Below, in pieces: positions 16,501 through 22,441 of a stretch of DNA of 64,000 bases. The stretch comes from Luteibaculum oceani (GTDB lineage: Bacteria; Bacteroidota; Bacteroidia; Flavobacteriales_D; Luteibaculaceae). The stretch covers positions 1 through 64,000 of the forward strand of contig NZ_VORB01000002.1 of the NCBI RefSeq assembly GCF_007995015.1, read 5' to 3'. Each line of letters starts with the position of its first letter. Position 1 is the stretch's first letter. The translations under genes were made by a program, and so were the position numbers. The notes below the pieces were generated by a model, which saw nothing but the letters and a program-made list of their open reading frames with translations, made no database searches and had not been told where the DNA came from.

Positions 16501-19180
16501 CCGTAACTCCTGGACCTATGCCCAACTTGCAGCGTATACCGGAAGAATTGCAGGAAAGCTGCAAAGCCTTGGTTTAAAGAAAAATGCTAAGGTGGCAATG
16601 ATGATGGAGCGGTCTGCTGCCTTAATTGCGGTGCAAATGGGAATTCTTAGGGCAGGCTATACCTACGTTTATTTAGATCCAAAATTACCCGAAGACCGCA
16701 TTGCTTACATTTTAAGTGACTGTAATGCTGGTTTGTTGGTTAGTCCCACTCCAGTTGCAGGGGTTGAGTGTGAACAACTTTCCTTTGATGCGCTCAATGC
16801 TCCTTGTGATGTAACCATTAAAAGCAACTCATCGCAAGATGATTTAGCCTACATCATATACACCTCAGGAACTACCGGAATGCCAAAAGGTGTTGCGGTG
16901 GAGCACAAATCCGTTTTAAATCTGGCGCATTGGTTCTCCAACGCGTATAATCTAAGGCAGCACCGAAATCTTATTCAAATGACGAACATGAGTTTCGATG
17001 TTGCGGTTGAGGAAACCTTGGTGCCCTTGATGTATGGAGCCTGTGTCCACATTGCGTCTAGGGAGGTTGTATTGGATAAAAAAGCGTTTTATGAGTTTGT
17101 GGAAAGCCGACAAATTGATATCGCTCAATTTGTACCCTCTACCCTGCAAAAGTTGGTCGTAGAGAACGAAAAAATGTCCTCTTTAAAGATTTTAATTTGC
17201 GGAGGCGAGCGCTTAAACAAGGAATTAAAAACGCAAGTATTAAATAAGGGCTACGAGTTGTATAACCACTATGGCCCCACAGAGACCACAGTAGATTCTC
17301 TAGTTTGGAAGTGCTCTGGACACAACGCAAGGTTAGTGCATAGAAGGGTAGGGGCAAATGCGCTTAAAAATCCTAACAAGATTGCAGTAGCCACTAAGAA
17401 CGATCAAATATCCTACAGCGAGCTTCAATTTAAATCCGAGCAATTAGCTGCCTTTTTACAACAAAATGGGGTGGGCAAAGGAGATGTGGTAGCAATTTCG
17501 TTGGAGCGAAGCGTAGACTTGGTTGTAAGTATCTTAGGAGTAATGATTGCAGGTGGAGCCTATTTACCTATTGATGCGACCGCACCAAAGGGCAGAGCCG
17601 AATACATGCTTAAAGACAGCAAAGCCAAGTTTATCATCGCTAGACCTGGTATTCACGAAAACCTAGAAGTAAGAACAAGCCGATTAAATATAGAAGATCC
17701 TAAACTTTTTAATCCGGAACAGCCTTTCTCCCCGGTTGGAATTACAACAGAGGATTTGGCCTATGTTATCTACACTTCGGGTTCTACAGGAAATCCTAAA
17801 GGCGTACAAATAGAGCATGCTTCGTTAAACAATTTCTTGCAAACCACCATGGCACAATATGCCAATGTCTTTAGTGATGAAGATGTTTGTTTGAGTTTAA
17901 CTAACATTTCCTTCGATGTTAGTGTCTGCGAGATTTTTATTTCCCTAGTGCATGGCGCAAAATTGTTCATGTTGGATAGGTTGGATATTTATGACATAAA
18001 CCTTTTAGCTCATACTATAATTGAGCAGGAGGTGAGTTTTGCTTACATCCCCCCCTCATTATTGCAAGATGTACATGCCAAACTGTTACCTCACAAGGGG
18101 AATCTAAAGTTTAATAAGTTGATGGTAGGGGTAGAACCTATTCGAGATCATGTGCTTCAATCCTTTAAGGCACTCCATCCGAATATGGTGGTTATGAATA
18201 GCTATGGACCAACTGAATCTACCATTTATTGTACCTCTTTAGATGTTCCCGTGCAGGAACCTAAGGGAGACATTGTTCCTATTGGTCGTCCAATATTCAA
18301 TACCCAGATCTACATCTTAAACGAGTTTGATCAGTTACAACCGGTGGGGGTACCTGGCGAGTTATGTATTTCTGGAGAAGGATTGGCCAGAGGTTATTTA
18401 AATCAGCCAGAATTAACCGCTGAGAAATTTACGATGAACCCGATTACTAAAAACGAGCGAATGTACCGAACAGGCGATATCGCGCGGTGGCTTCCGGACG
18501 GAACTATTGAGTTTGTGGGGAGAAAGGATTTTCAGGTAAAAATTCGCGGATTTAGAATAGAACCTGGCGAAATTGAGAACCAAATGCTGGCCATTCCAAA
18601 GATTAAACAAGTTTTGGTATTGGCCTTAGACGATAAGGAGGAGAAATATCTTTGTGCGTATTATACGGCAAAAGAGGAGCTGAAACAGGAAGAAATAAAG
18701 GCTCATTTATCGGCCTCACTTCCCGATTACATGATCCCAGAGCACTTTGTGGCTTTGGATTATTTTCCATTAACCAAAAACGAGAAGGTAGATCGCAAGG
18801 CATTACCAGTACCAGAGCGAAACCTAATGCATAGTGAGGAGGATTACGTAGCACCAAATACGGATACCGAAAAACTAATTCAATCTTGGTGGGAAGAAAC
18901 CTTAGAAACCAAGCCAATTGGTATTAACATGAATTTCTTCGAACTAGGAGGAAACTCGCTTAAAATCATTGGACTTTTTGGTAAAATGAAAGAGCAGTTC
19001 CCAAATCAAATTGCGGTAAACGACCTATTCGATAAACCCACAATTCAGCTTCAAGCAGCACATATCGATGCCCTAAAGCAGAAGAATGCGGAGTCAACAA
19101 AAGAGCAAAACGGTAACTCCGAGGAGCAAGAGCAACAATTACAATCCCAAAACAAGCGTCTGAGACGTGTAGAATTTTAA
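4511..19180 (+). CDS. Four-module non-ribosomal peptide synthetase (NRPS1)
   Basis: A 4889-aa assembly-line enzyme. Order: C1 (HHVLMDG at 131)-A1-T1 (Ser983); C2 (HHLISDG at 1163)-C3 (HHMLLDG at 1608)-A2-T2 (Ser2447); C4 (HHIISDG near 2626)-A3-T3 (Ser3476); C5 (HHIICDG at 3654)-truncated A4-A5-T4 (Ser4816); then a charged, Gln/Glu-rich 40-residue tail that may dock to the next protein. Specificity residues read by eye: A1 DSATLGVVTK (unassigned), A2 DVGEIGSIDK (canonical ornithine), A3 DFWNIGMVHK (canonical threonine), A4 DVEQIGHVD (incomplete domain), A5 DVCYMGSIYK (unassigned). It opens with a C domain and no loading A-T, so the first residue is probably N-acylated or receives a chain in trans. 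ATG 4511 is preferred to the TTG at 4505. It is the first gene of the operon, 8 nt before the next. No E or MT domain is present. Confidence 0.97.
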   Translation: MKTLTSNQKAIWFDQLVHYNSSLYNLGGYVRIAGDLNLNLLEKAISETIASADIFQQSIQLVEGEPQFGSEIDSSAFQVHDLRGTHKTESELKAQLKNEHKIPLNWNEGELFSFGLFILSDDLSYWHIKVHHVLMDGWAVSVLVKKASENYNQLLLKGTLSSPLPLFEAAVREDLEYVESDEYENDKRYWLKQFETLPSSVKFPEPTPAAPEIEGSFRKSFSLSWKSYSALNELARAHNQSTFHLFLAALYAYFSKSYQIDDLCMGTPILNRPSKAFKNTVGLFTGISPLRIQGPKHLSISEIGQNLRKQLRQNFRHQRFPLSHLVQELKKTYPKTNRLFDAVLSFEKHDYQVRFGAATTQQEALPHGDEQTPLALYVREYGAGEPVTIDLDFRGEIWDDFHSSQFVNQFQSVLARMDQLIEQPISELNLLTPDDLDQQLKEWNYADNALGKTVVEMFSNAVDQFPNQLAVADGEEEISYEVLDKRSNQLSHLLAANHISKGDIVGIRTDRKVHTIISILAILKAGGAYLPIDSNYPVERQRYMVEDAQIKSLITAGDEQVDLGVPALKIQDEVLDSYPTTALNLTINPSDSAYLIYTSGSTGQPKGVVVTHRGTVNQSLEQVKAFEVSPSDRCMLFSSLSFDSSVAEIFMALFSGSSLHICPEDTRKNPSDFEAFLAQERISYLTVTPSFLSLLRPEAFKGVRALLTGGEAVKRKDIRRIAQYCRHFNVYGPTENSVTSTFYEFDERIPTGINMPIGKPVPNTQVYILDADLSLLPIGSVGEIYLGGAQLSKGYIHRPEITAERFIASPFAKGEKLYKTGDLGKFLPDGNIVYLGRTDNQIKLRGFRIEIGEIENGLIEHPEISNAGVLLKTDHSGEGYLLAFYVSNKELSETELKEHLGAFLPEFMVPSFFHRLEKMPLSVNGKVDRDVLHKIEYRKLSNPKECQNLETDFEFWIAEKWKTLLGVEIVGKESNFFQLGGHSLKAAKFIGLLEKEQGIKVPLAVLFEHPQLGSLAQTLENAAPVLQKNTPKNLGAIKTIALTPSQKNIWLAEQLNEGAAAFNIPVGIVIKGDLDTHLFQQSLNKLVQKHEVLRAYFIEADGELEQGFSENVEVAVNLHNDEELSALVKQYIHYKFDLTQAPLLKAGLVPLASGEHLFLLSIHHLISDGWSMNLFLEDLESLYRGEEGVKIEAGFKEYAFALNSGIENKANALAWKYWQNQLKGLRPLELPYDGSPHTAKSFEGKVQRLTLSATINEKIKRICEQHQLSRFMLVQAITKLMLHKLCKSTDFALGAPVSGRETVQYHNTMGLFVQTIPFRTKIDAEAPVGDFLQQIKTETLDALKYQDFPVDALPEANRPAFNVLVSMDDQNLNKSSSWYHHDHPLIKALELDYGVSKFDLSFSFQEVAGELQTHLIYNTHLFEDQTARLMLKYWENVLLEVLSKDAFECTILDLKLADGSEAETLKYLGLPETQYERAFPLTAVQRDMYLTSELAPNEGALRTLGYLFVREKIDAPIWQQALEDLTKQEAILRTTTVEKNGKVYQAVRRSKKTNFKYIDFSSQNLLESDVKSLVIEYCEISQDVHQELVNHWLFKLNDTCYVSVLSAHHMLLDGSSFSYFYELLDGFYTARAKQQEHVKNPYTSPFYRFANDIEHRFDRPQMINFWEQHLKGVEPLNYRGVVQRNAEYRTDHINMSSELSDGVKKFCKENRIRPDLYFKGLVALIVRGVCATDTDFCLRENLFGRSKSNLNTLGCFMSTKPLRIYQDECDSDKEFADFCKAIKKEGIRTKDAGNISVSAQNKIIGNEPLSFYFNFQKFLEPDSALKMSYLYQVFHVMKEQVEIRVGENNTGFDFRLDYDLSVFNGRDFMQRLIYLSEQLVNGVTTIGALKWTLPEEERELDLWAQNPADFNFQSITSLYHRNLDSVKNSRALVYKDQAWTYGELEKLSNQLAHYLANSGVNKGDRIALICDRGPWMLTGVLACLKSGAVYIPIAADLPEQRIAYILEDAQPKLVLSDVEDWRNTFEASSFDVVLQEKEDFVPVALNPEDSAYIIYTSGTTGVPKGVEVQHKALSNISQSWTQTYGLDKERPKLLQLASFSFDVCTGDFVRSLANGGNLIICPSDIRLDPASMYQLLEEHEINVFEGTPGLVEPLMRYVSENGKSLSYLKLLIIGSDTLQIATYKWLRAEFSKDIRIINSYGVTEACIDSACFEDEIPEKLYCKTTPIGKPLHNSKMLVLDYRKQKVPVGIPGTLYIGGTGLAKGYVNQDLLTRERFVQINDEKYYATGDQVRWLPNGDVEFLERTDNQVKVRGYRIELAEIEYQLNRISEIEKAIVSAPKLDGDRQLVAYLKAAKEIKPQRIKEVLSAMLPEYMVPQHFIFIETFPLTPNGKIDYPALPGIEQSELSSTFVEPRNDLEEQMCAIWASVLNRERVGIADNFFELGGHSLRATELVSRIKKELKVKLPLNRIFNAPRIIDFVLDWPDKSKNDLGLAKAPVRRFYPLSSAQLRTYLLQAMDLEATTYNMPAGFELKGKLDLEKLKQAFFQLSVLHEVLRTSFHLENGLPVQQVHDQIEIQIDRSYEKNAQLNEVLQTFVQPFDLSKAPLFRLHVNSFTATHHLLMMDIHHIISDGVTVQVLVRDLMNLYAGISRSKPTFQYKDFAWFQHQEDNAQQQVLRNYWLSQFSDGVPTLDFPSSFPRPKSLSGKGKRHTEIWDEAVLQRLRSFSKSHNCTLQQVLNAAWIVLVHRYTGKSDLVIGQPVSGRTLSETQDMAGMFVNTLAHRYQINPNDDFLSFIKRASDRQLEGLDHQDFPFEKLVDALKLQHDRSRHPIFDVAFSYLKPDIQEFKLSGLDIKQLKLEHRSAKFDLLAEVVEMNNHLQLELEYSTDLFDAEFMEQVARDYQSLLCELIAAPEQQVGTIPFLNQEEIERIINATDYTNVAFDHGELIHTYFEKQVAQYPDKTALVYQGETLSYRDLNKRAELIASHLPQGGERIALLFDKGFEMIASILAVLKSGNCYVPIDPNYPEERINFTIKDSEASLLLCDHAILGNYGTKLIATSALKERGNNPLDYAISSDSEAYVIYTSGSTGKPKGVPITHQNVSRLFFNQEQLFDFSEKDVWTLFHSYCFDFSVWEMYGALLFGGKLIIVDKALAQDSGAFASVVEKEKVSVLNQTPSAFFNFADFAIAKKLNLSHLKQVIFGGEALAVKQLKPWFNQFPDVQLINMYGITETTVHVTYKEIGKAEIEAGWSNIGKPIPTLGMLILDNQLNIVPEGVVGEMCIYGAGLSKGYLNRPKLTKEKFTHITAPVSRYIYRSGDLARLKKNGEVEYIGRADSQVKIRGYRIEIGEINNVLLNLDQIKQSTVLAHKDARGESYLAAYYIGEISEQEVKRSLSAALPAHMIPSWFVPMDVFPLTKNGKLDVKAFPIPHLDRLTTENIVLPHTPTEKQLQSIWSEVLGIEEFGADQGFFEVGGHSLAAAKVVGKIHESFGKQIELSFLFANPSIQRLAQKLDEQQSAKAKRIPKVAKSEFYPCSSAEQRIFVIHQMHTEDTTYNIPGVFEVDGALNLERLQKAVNDLVERHDVLRTNFFMQNNAVHRTVHDQREVPISVKSSERALSEEIGEFVRPFDLEKEALFRIQITYIGQHIYLLFDIHHIICDGISMEILISELNDLYQGTRLSPLDIGYKDFASWQKQWVKGADYQKEKAYWLEQFEEEVPVLNLPTDFVRPAVKSNEGARYHFQIPAELGNKIRTLAKEVEASPFTVFLTGLKLLLAKYSGQTDLIIGTPVSGRTHPELDAIMGMMVNTLAIRSQLNWNTPLIKALEEVRLSSYNALSNQNYPFEDLLDALNVHRDMSRNPLFDVMFSYQHDGTETIRFSESNFTPINFEHPISKMDLTLDVAGKDNGGFNLSIEYATKLFKKSTIERLSQHFTYLLEQFVITPNQALASFELPTNVEKRQLIYGFNNTLMDFRRSVCIGGMFEESALKYPNDYAVVDDRNSWTYAQLAAYTGRIAGKLQSLGLKKNAKVAMMMERSAALIAVQMGILRAGYTYVYLDPKLPEDRIAYILSDCNAGLLVSPTPVAGVECEQLSFDALNAPCDVTIKSNSSQDDLAYIIYTSGTTGMPKGVAVEHKSVLNLAHWFSNAYNLRQHRNLIQMTNMSFDVAVEETLVPLMYGACVHIASREVVLDKKAFYEFVESRQIDIAQFVPSTLQKLVVENEKMSSLKILICGGERLNKELKTQVLNKGYELYNHYGPTETTVDSLVWKCSGHNARLVHRRVGANALKNPNKIAVATKNDQISYSELQFKSEQLAAFLQQNGVGKGDVVAISLERSVDLVVSILGVMIAGGAYLPIDATAPKGRAEYMLKDSKAKFIIARPGIHENLEVRTSRLNIEDPKLFNPEQPFSPVGITTEDLAYVIYTSGSTGNPKGVQIEHASLNNFLQTTMAQYANVFSDEDVCLSLTNISFDVSVCEIFISLVHGAKLFMLDRLDIYDINLLAHTIIEQEVSFAYIPPSLLQDVHAKLLPHKGNLKFNKLMVGVEPIRDHVLQSFKALHPNMVVMNSYGPTESTIYCTSLDVPVQEPKGDIVPIGRPIFNTQIYILNEFDQLQPVGVPGELCISGEGLARGYLNQPELTAEKFTMNPITKNERMYRTGDIARWLPDGTIEFVGRKDFQVKIRGFRIEPGEIENQMLAIPKIKQVLVLALDDKEEKYLCAYYTAKEELKQEEIKAHLSASLPDYMIPEHFVALDYFPLTKNEKVDRKALPVPERNLMHSEEDYVAPNTDTEKLIQSWWEETLETKPIGINMNFFELGGNSLKIIGLFGKMKEQFPNQIAVNDLFDKPTIQLQAAHIDALKQKNAESTKEQNGNSEEQEQQLQSQNKRLRRVEF
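8935..10215 (+). other. Second of two tandem condensation-type domains (C3) in NRPS1 module 2
   Basis: After a complete C2 domain the protein does not pass to an A domain but to a second C-fold of about 420 residues. It starts at PLTAVQRDMYL and keeps the catalytic HHMLLDG. It is clearly more divergent than the other C domains (for example LRENLFGRSKSNLNTLGCFM where others have the GxPxxGR region). It has no E-domain signature (DSVSW). It lies directly before the ornithine-type A2. Confidence 0.8.
16432..17320 (+). other. Truncated adenylation domain (A4) fused to a complete A5
   Basis: This 295-residue segment carries adenylation core motifs up to A5: YIIYTSGTTGMPKG, FDVAVEE and NHYGPTETTVD. 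It then breaks off at LVWKC, and at about residue 4274 the start of a new, complete A domain follows (LVHRRVGANALKNPNKIAV). Motifs A6-A10, the carrier domain and a C domain are all missing between the two. The frame is continuous, so this is a fusion and not a frameshift. Confidence 0.88.
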
Positions 19181-19188
19181 AATATATC

Positions 19189-20028
19189 ATGAAAAAACTA
19201 GCAGTTATAGGAGCTGGGGTAATGGGACAGGGTGTCTCTTACCAATTTGCAAAATTTGGATATCAGGTAACACTTATCGATCTGTCTGATGAAGTGCTGG
19301 AGGATGCAAAAAAGAAAATTAAAAATATCGAGCGCTTGGATAAACTGTTGCATAAGTCGAAAAGCACTTATGTAGCGCTTGATCAAATTACATGTACTAC
19401 GGATTTATCGTCCATTTCATCTGCCGATTTTATCATTGAAAACGTTACCGAAAACATAAAAATTAAAGAAACCCTTTATCAAGAGATCGCCAAGTACATC
19501 TCGAATGATGCCCTCCTTGCGGTTAATACATCGGCAGTTTCCATAACTCGTTTGGCTTCTTTTCTTCCTCAACCAAAGAATATAATGGGTATACACTTTA
19601 TGAACCCCGTGCATTTAAAACCAACTGTTGAGGTTATCAGAGGTTTCCATACAACCGAGGAAACGATTAACACAACCCAAACCCTGCTTCAATCTGTTGA
19701 AATGGAGGGGGTAGTGGTAAACGATTATCCAGGGTTTATTTCCAATCGAGTTTTAATGCTAACGGTAAATGAGGCCATATTCTCCCTGCAAGATGGCGTG
19801 GCAGATGCAAAATCGATAGATAAAATATTTAAGCAGTGCTTTGGCCATACCATGGGGCCATTAGAAACGGCCGATCTTATCGGTTTAGACACCATCCTTT
19901 ACACACTAGATGTGCTAGTAGAAAGCTATCAGGATACAAAATTTAGACCCGCACCACTTTTAAAAAAAATGGTAGACGCCGGTTTACATGGCCGCAAGAG
20001 CGGAGAAGGATTTTTTAAATACAATTAG
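19189..20028 (+). CDS. 3-hydroxyacyl-CoA dehydrogenase-like enzyme (FkbK type)
   Basis: This 279-aa NAD-dependent dehydrogenase has an N-terminal Rossmann motif, GAGVMGQG (residue 8 on), an acidic residue ending beta2 (TLIDLS), the catalytic His136 in GIHFMNPVH, and the typical C-terminal helical domain (FISNRVLMLTVNEA). In the known methoxymalonyl and hydroxymalonyl pathways (FkbK of FK520, ZmaG of zwittermicin) such an enzyme oxidises glyceryl-ACP to the 2-hydroxy-3-oxo form. It sits 8 nt after NRPS1 and next to the ACP, acyl-CoA dehydrogenase and FkbH-like genes, which supports that role over beta-oxidation. The assignment to hydroxymalonyl-ACP is inference from context; the enzyme class is certain. 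Confidence 0.92.
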   Translation: MKKLAVIGAGVMGQGVSYQFAKFGYQVTLIDLSDEVLEDAKKKIKNIERLDKLLHKSKSTYVALDQITCTTDLSSISSADFIIENVTENIKIKETLYQEIAKYISNDALLAVNTSAVSITRLASFLPQPKNIMGIHFMNPVHLKPTVEVIRGFHTTEETINTTQTLLQSVEMEGVVVNDYPGFISNRVLMLTVNEAIFSLQDGVADAKSIDKIFKQCFGHTMGPLETADLIGLDTILYTLDVLVESYQDTKFRPAPLLKKMVDAGLHGRKSGEGFFKYN

Positions 20029-20053
20029 GCAACCCCACAAATTAATTACAACT

Positions 20054-20305
20054 ATGTCAACACCAATTATTGATGTTCAACAAACGGTAAAAACCTTCCT
20101 ACAGAAAAGAATAGGAGAAGATATTTCATTCGAAGTTACAGACGATATTTTCGAGTTGGGTCTGGTAAACTCATTGTTCGCTTTAGAGCTTGTGGTTTTT
20201 TTGGAGAATACTTTTGGTTTTACCGTGGAAAACGAGGATCTCGACTTGAACAATTTTAGTTCTGTGGCCAACATTGAAAAATTCGTTGTTCGCAAAAAAG
20301 CATAA
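20054..20305 (+). CDS. Stand-alone acyl carrier protein (FkbJ type)
   Basis: This 83-aa carrier protein has its phosphopantetheine Ser40 in LGLVNSLFALELV. The GLVNSLFA wording is typical of the discrete ACPs that carry glyceryl-, hydroxymalonyl- or methoxymalonyl units (FkbJ and ZmaD types), rather than the DSL of fatty-acid ACPs. The upstream in-frame ATG at 19988 would overlap the previous gene and add a sequence unlike any ACP, so ATG 20054 is chosen. It should be loaded by the FkbH-like protein and activated by the PPTase at the operon end. It lies 25 nt after the dehydrogenase and 5 nt before the acyl-CoA dehydrogenase. Confidence 0.93.
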   Translation: MSTPIIDVQQTVKTFLQKRIGEDISFEVTDDIFELGLVNSLFALELVVFLENTFGFTVENEDLDLNNFSSVANIEKFVVRKKA

Positions 20306-20310
20306 TTCCT

Positions 20311-21462
20311 ATGTCATTTCAATTAACGGATGAACAGGAGCATTTTCGCAAATCGGTCCAGGACTTTGTGAAGTCGGAAATTCTGCCCTATGCAGAGCAG
20401 TGGGATAGACAAGAGAGTACTCCTCGTGAAATCGTAAAAAAGCTGAGCGATAAAGGCTTGCTTTGTCCTACCATTCCCAAAAAGTACGGGGGATTAGAAT
20501 TAGATCAGGTGCGCTATGGTATTCTTCATGAGGAAATAGGCAGAGGCTGTTCGTCGGTTCGTTCTTTACTTACGGTACATTCTTCTCTTACGGCCGAAAC
20601 CATTTCAAGATGGGGGAATGAGGCCCAAAAGCAGCAATGGTTACCTAAATTGTGTAAGGGAGAAAAGGTGGCTGCCTTTGGCTTATCGGAACCCACAACG
20701 GGTAGCGATGCACAAAACGTGCAAACTACATATACCCAGGTTGATGGCGGTTATGTATTAAACGGCCACAAAAAGTGGATTACGTTCTCTCAAATGGCCG
20801 ATTTATTTGTAATCGTTGCTAAGGGAGACCAAGGGGTTTGTGCCTTTCTAGTGGAGAGTGTTACGGAAGGATGCACGGTAAATCCGTTAACCGGAATGCT
20901 GGGAACCAAGGCTTCAATGCTTGGAGAAATCATACTTGAGGATTGCTTTGTACCCGAAGCCCATCTGCTGGGACGTCCAGGTTTTGGTTTTGCCCAAATT
21001 GTAAATACCGCATTGGATAACGGTAGATTTAGTGTGGCCTGTGGTTCGCTTGGAATTGCTCGTGCCTGTTTAGAAGATAGCGTTGCCTATGCTAAAGAGC
21101 GTCAACAATTTGGATCTCCTATAAAGGATCACCAGTTGATTAAACAGAAAATTACAAATATGATAACCGAGGTAAAGGCTGCCCGATTATTGTGTTATAA
21201 TGCGGCACACCTAAGAGCTACAAAAAACCCCGATTCTTTTATTCAGACCACCGTAGCGAAATATTATACCACACAAGCTGCGAACAGAATTGCCAGCGAG
21301 GCGGTGCAGCTTCATGGAGCAGCTGGATGCCACGATAGCAGACCCATTCAGCGTTATTTCCGAGATGCTAAGATCATGGAGATTATCGAAGGCTCCTCGG
21401 AAATTCAACAAATTTTAATTGCCAATCAAGGACTAGCTAGTTTGTCCTCTATACTTTCCTAA
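20311..21462 (+). CDS. Acyl-CoA (acyl-ACP) dehydrogenase, FkbI type
   Basis: This 383-aa flavoprotein is of full acyl-CoA dehydrogenase length. The FAD-binding signature FGLSEPTTGSDA, the WITF segment, the C-terminal QLHGAAG and RDAKIMEIIEGSSEIQ with the catalytic-base Glu360 are all present. In the FkbI and ZmaE route this family oxidises the ACP-bound three-carbon unit to the malonyl level, in concert with the FkbK-type dehydrogenase. Its stop codon is followed directly by the ATG of the KASIII-like gene, with no intervening base, so translation is likely coupled. The specific substrate is inferred from neighbours. Confidence 0.92.
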   Translation: MSFQLTDEQEHFRKSVQDFVKSEILPYAEQWDRQESTPREIVKKLSDKGLLCPTIPKKYGGLELDQVRYGILHEEIGRGCSSVRSLLTVHSSLTAETISRWGNEAQKQQWLPKLCKGEKVAAFGLSEPTTGSDAQNVQTTYTQVDGGYVLNGHKKWITFSQMADLFVIVAKGDQGVCAFLVESVTEGCTVNPLTGMLGTKASMLGEIILEDCFVPEAHLLGRPGFGFAQIVNTALDNGRFSVACGSLGIARACLEDSVAYAKERQQFGSPIKDHQLIKQKITNMITEVKAARLLCYNAAHLRATKNPDSFIQTTVAKYYTTQAANRIASEAVQLHGAAGCHDSRPIQRYFRDAKIMEIIEGSSEIQQILIANQGLASLSSILS

Positions 21463-22431
21463 ATGATCGGAATAAAATCCATACAATCCTTTACACCAGG
21501 CACTCCAATTGCCGTTCATGAATCCAATGAGTTTAAAAACCTCAATGCTGTTGAGCGTGAATATTTCGAAACCGTTGGTATTGACACGGTTTACGATTCG
21601 GGAAACCTGCAAAGCTATGATTTGGCCAAAGGTGCTAGTGAACAACTCTTAGAACAAAACGGACTGGAGGGAAAAGATTTAGATTTTATCATCTACATCC
21701 AAAGCAGAACCCCAGAGCATTTTATTTCTTCCGAAGCAACGAGATTACAGCACGATCTTGGAGCAAATTCTGCCATGGCTTTTGCAATTTCTAATTTGGG
21801 TTGTGCCGATTCTTCTATGGCCATTAAGTTGGCTATGGACCTTTTAAAAGCCAATAAAAAGGCGAAAAACGTGCTCATTTGTTACGGTAACAAGTTGTAC
21901 TCTAATTATCGTTTTAGATATCCTGTTACGGTTATGGGGGATGGAGGAATTGCCGCGCTTATTGGAAGAACGGAGAACAACCAAATCCTAGACATTCAAA
22001 TGCAATCTAATGGTGCGTATTGGGATTTATTTAAAATGGAATATCGAGGTAAAAAGGATGAGGAGTTTAAGGAGACCTGCTCCAATTTGCGCAAATATGG
22101 ATTTGAGTTGGCGATAGAAAGTAAGAACAGGTTTCAGGAATTAAACCAAAAAGTTTTAGACCATAACGGTCTTACATCCTCTGAAATAGACCATTACATG
22201 CTTCAAAATATATCGAGCAGGGCCTATGAATATTACGAGCAAGCTTTCGATATAAAGCTCTCTCCCATTTGCCAGATGAACCTGAGCAAATATGGACATC
22301 TTGGATCTGGAGATGTGTTTCTGAATTTTAAAACTGGTGTGGATTCGGGGCTTTTTCAGGAAGGACAAAACGTATTAATTATGAATAATAGCCCCGCGGC
22401 TGCCTGGAGTACCGTACTCCTCGAAATTTAA
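21463..22431 (+). CDS. KASIII-like protein, candidate trans-acyltransferase
   Basis: This 322-aa thiolase-fold protein is of FabH length. The nucleophile Cys114 lies in NLGCADSS, at the same place as in FabH. The other two FabH active-site residues are not conserved: the HQAN motif is replaced by MLQNISS, and the Asn of YGNT is replaced by His in YGHLGSGD. Loss or swap of these residues is a feature of KASIII relatives that transfer acyl groups instead of condensing them (the CerJ/ChlB3 kind). In this operon the PKS lacks a working AT. The protein could therefore move hydroxymalonyl from its ACP to the PKS, or it could condense glyceryl-ACP as in tetronate pathways. The first is favoured because FkbI- and FkbK-type genes are present. 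The family call is firm; the role is inference. Confidence 0.88.
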   Translation: MIGIKSIQSFTPGTPIAVHESNEFKNLNAVEREYFETVGIDTVYDSGNLQSYDLAKGASEQLLEQNGLEGKDLDFIIYIQSRTPEHFISSEATRLQHDLGANSAMAFAISNLGCADSSMAIKLAMDLLKANKKAKNVLICYGNKLYSNYRFRYPVTVMGDGGIAALIGRTENNQILDIQMQSNGAYWDLFKMEYRGKKDEEFKETCSNLRKYGFELAIESKNRFQELNQKVLDHNGLTSSEIDHYMLQNISSRAYEYYEQAFDIKLSPICQMNLSKYGHLGSGDVFLNFKTGVDSGLFQEGQNVLIMNNSPAAAWSTVLLEI

Positions 22432-22441
22432 AATCGTGCAC

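Noticed and set aside
16432-17330. Frameshift or sequencing error as the cause of the short A4 domain
   Set aside because: The frame is continuous through the junction, and the following residues are a proper A-domain start. A single-base error would not remove A6-A10, T and C. An assembly collapse remains possible.
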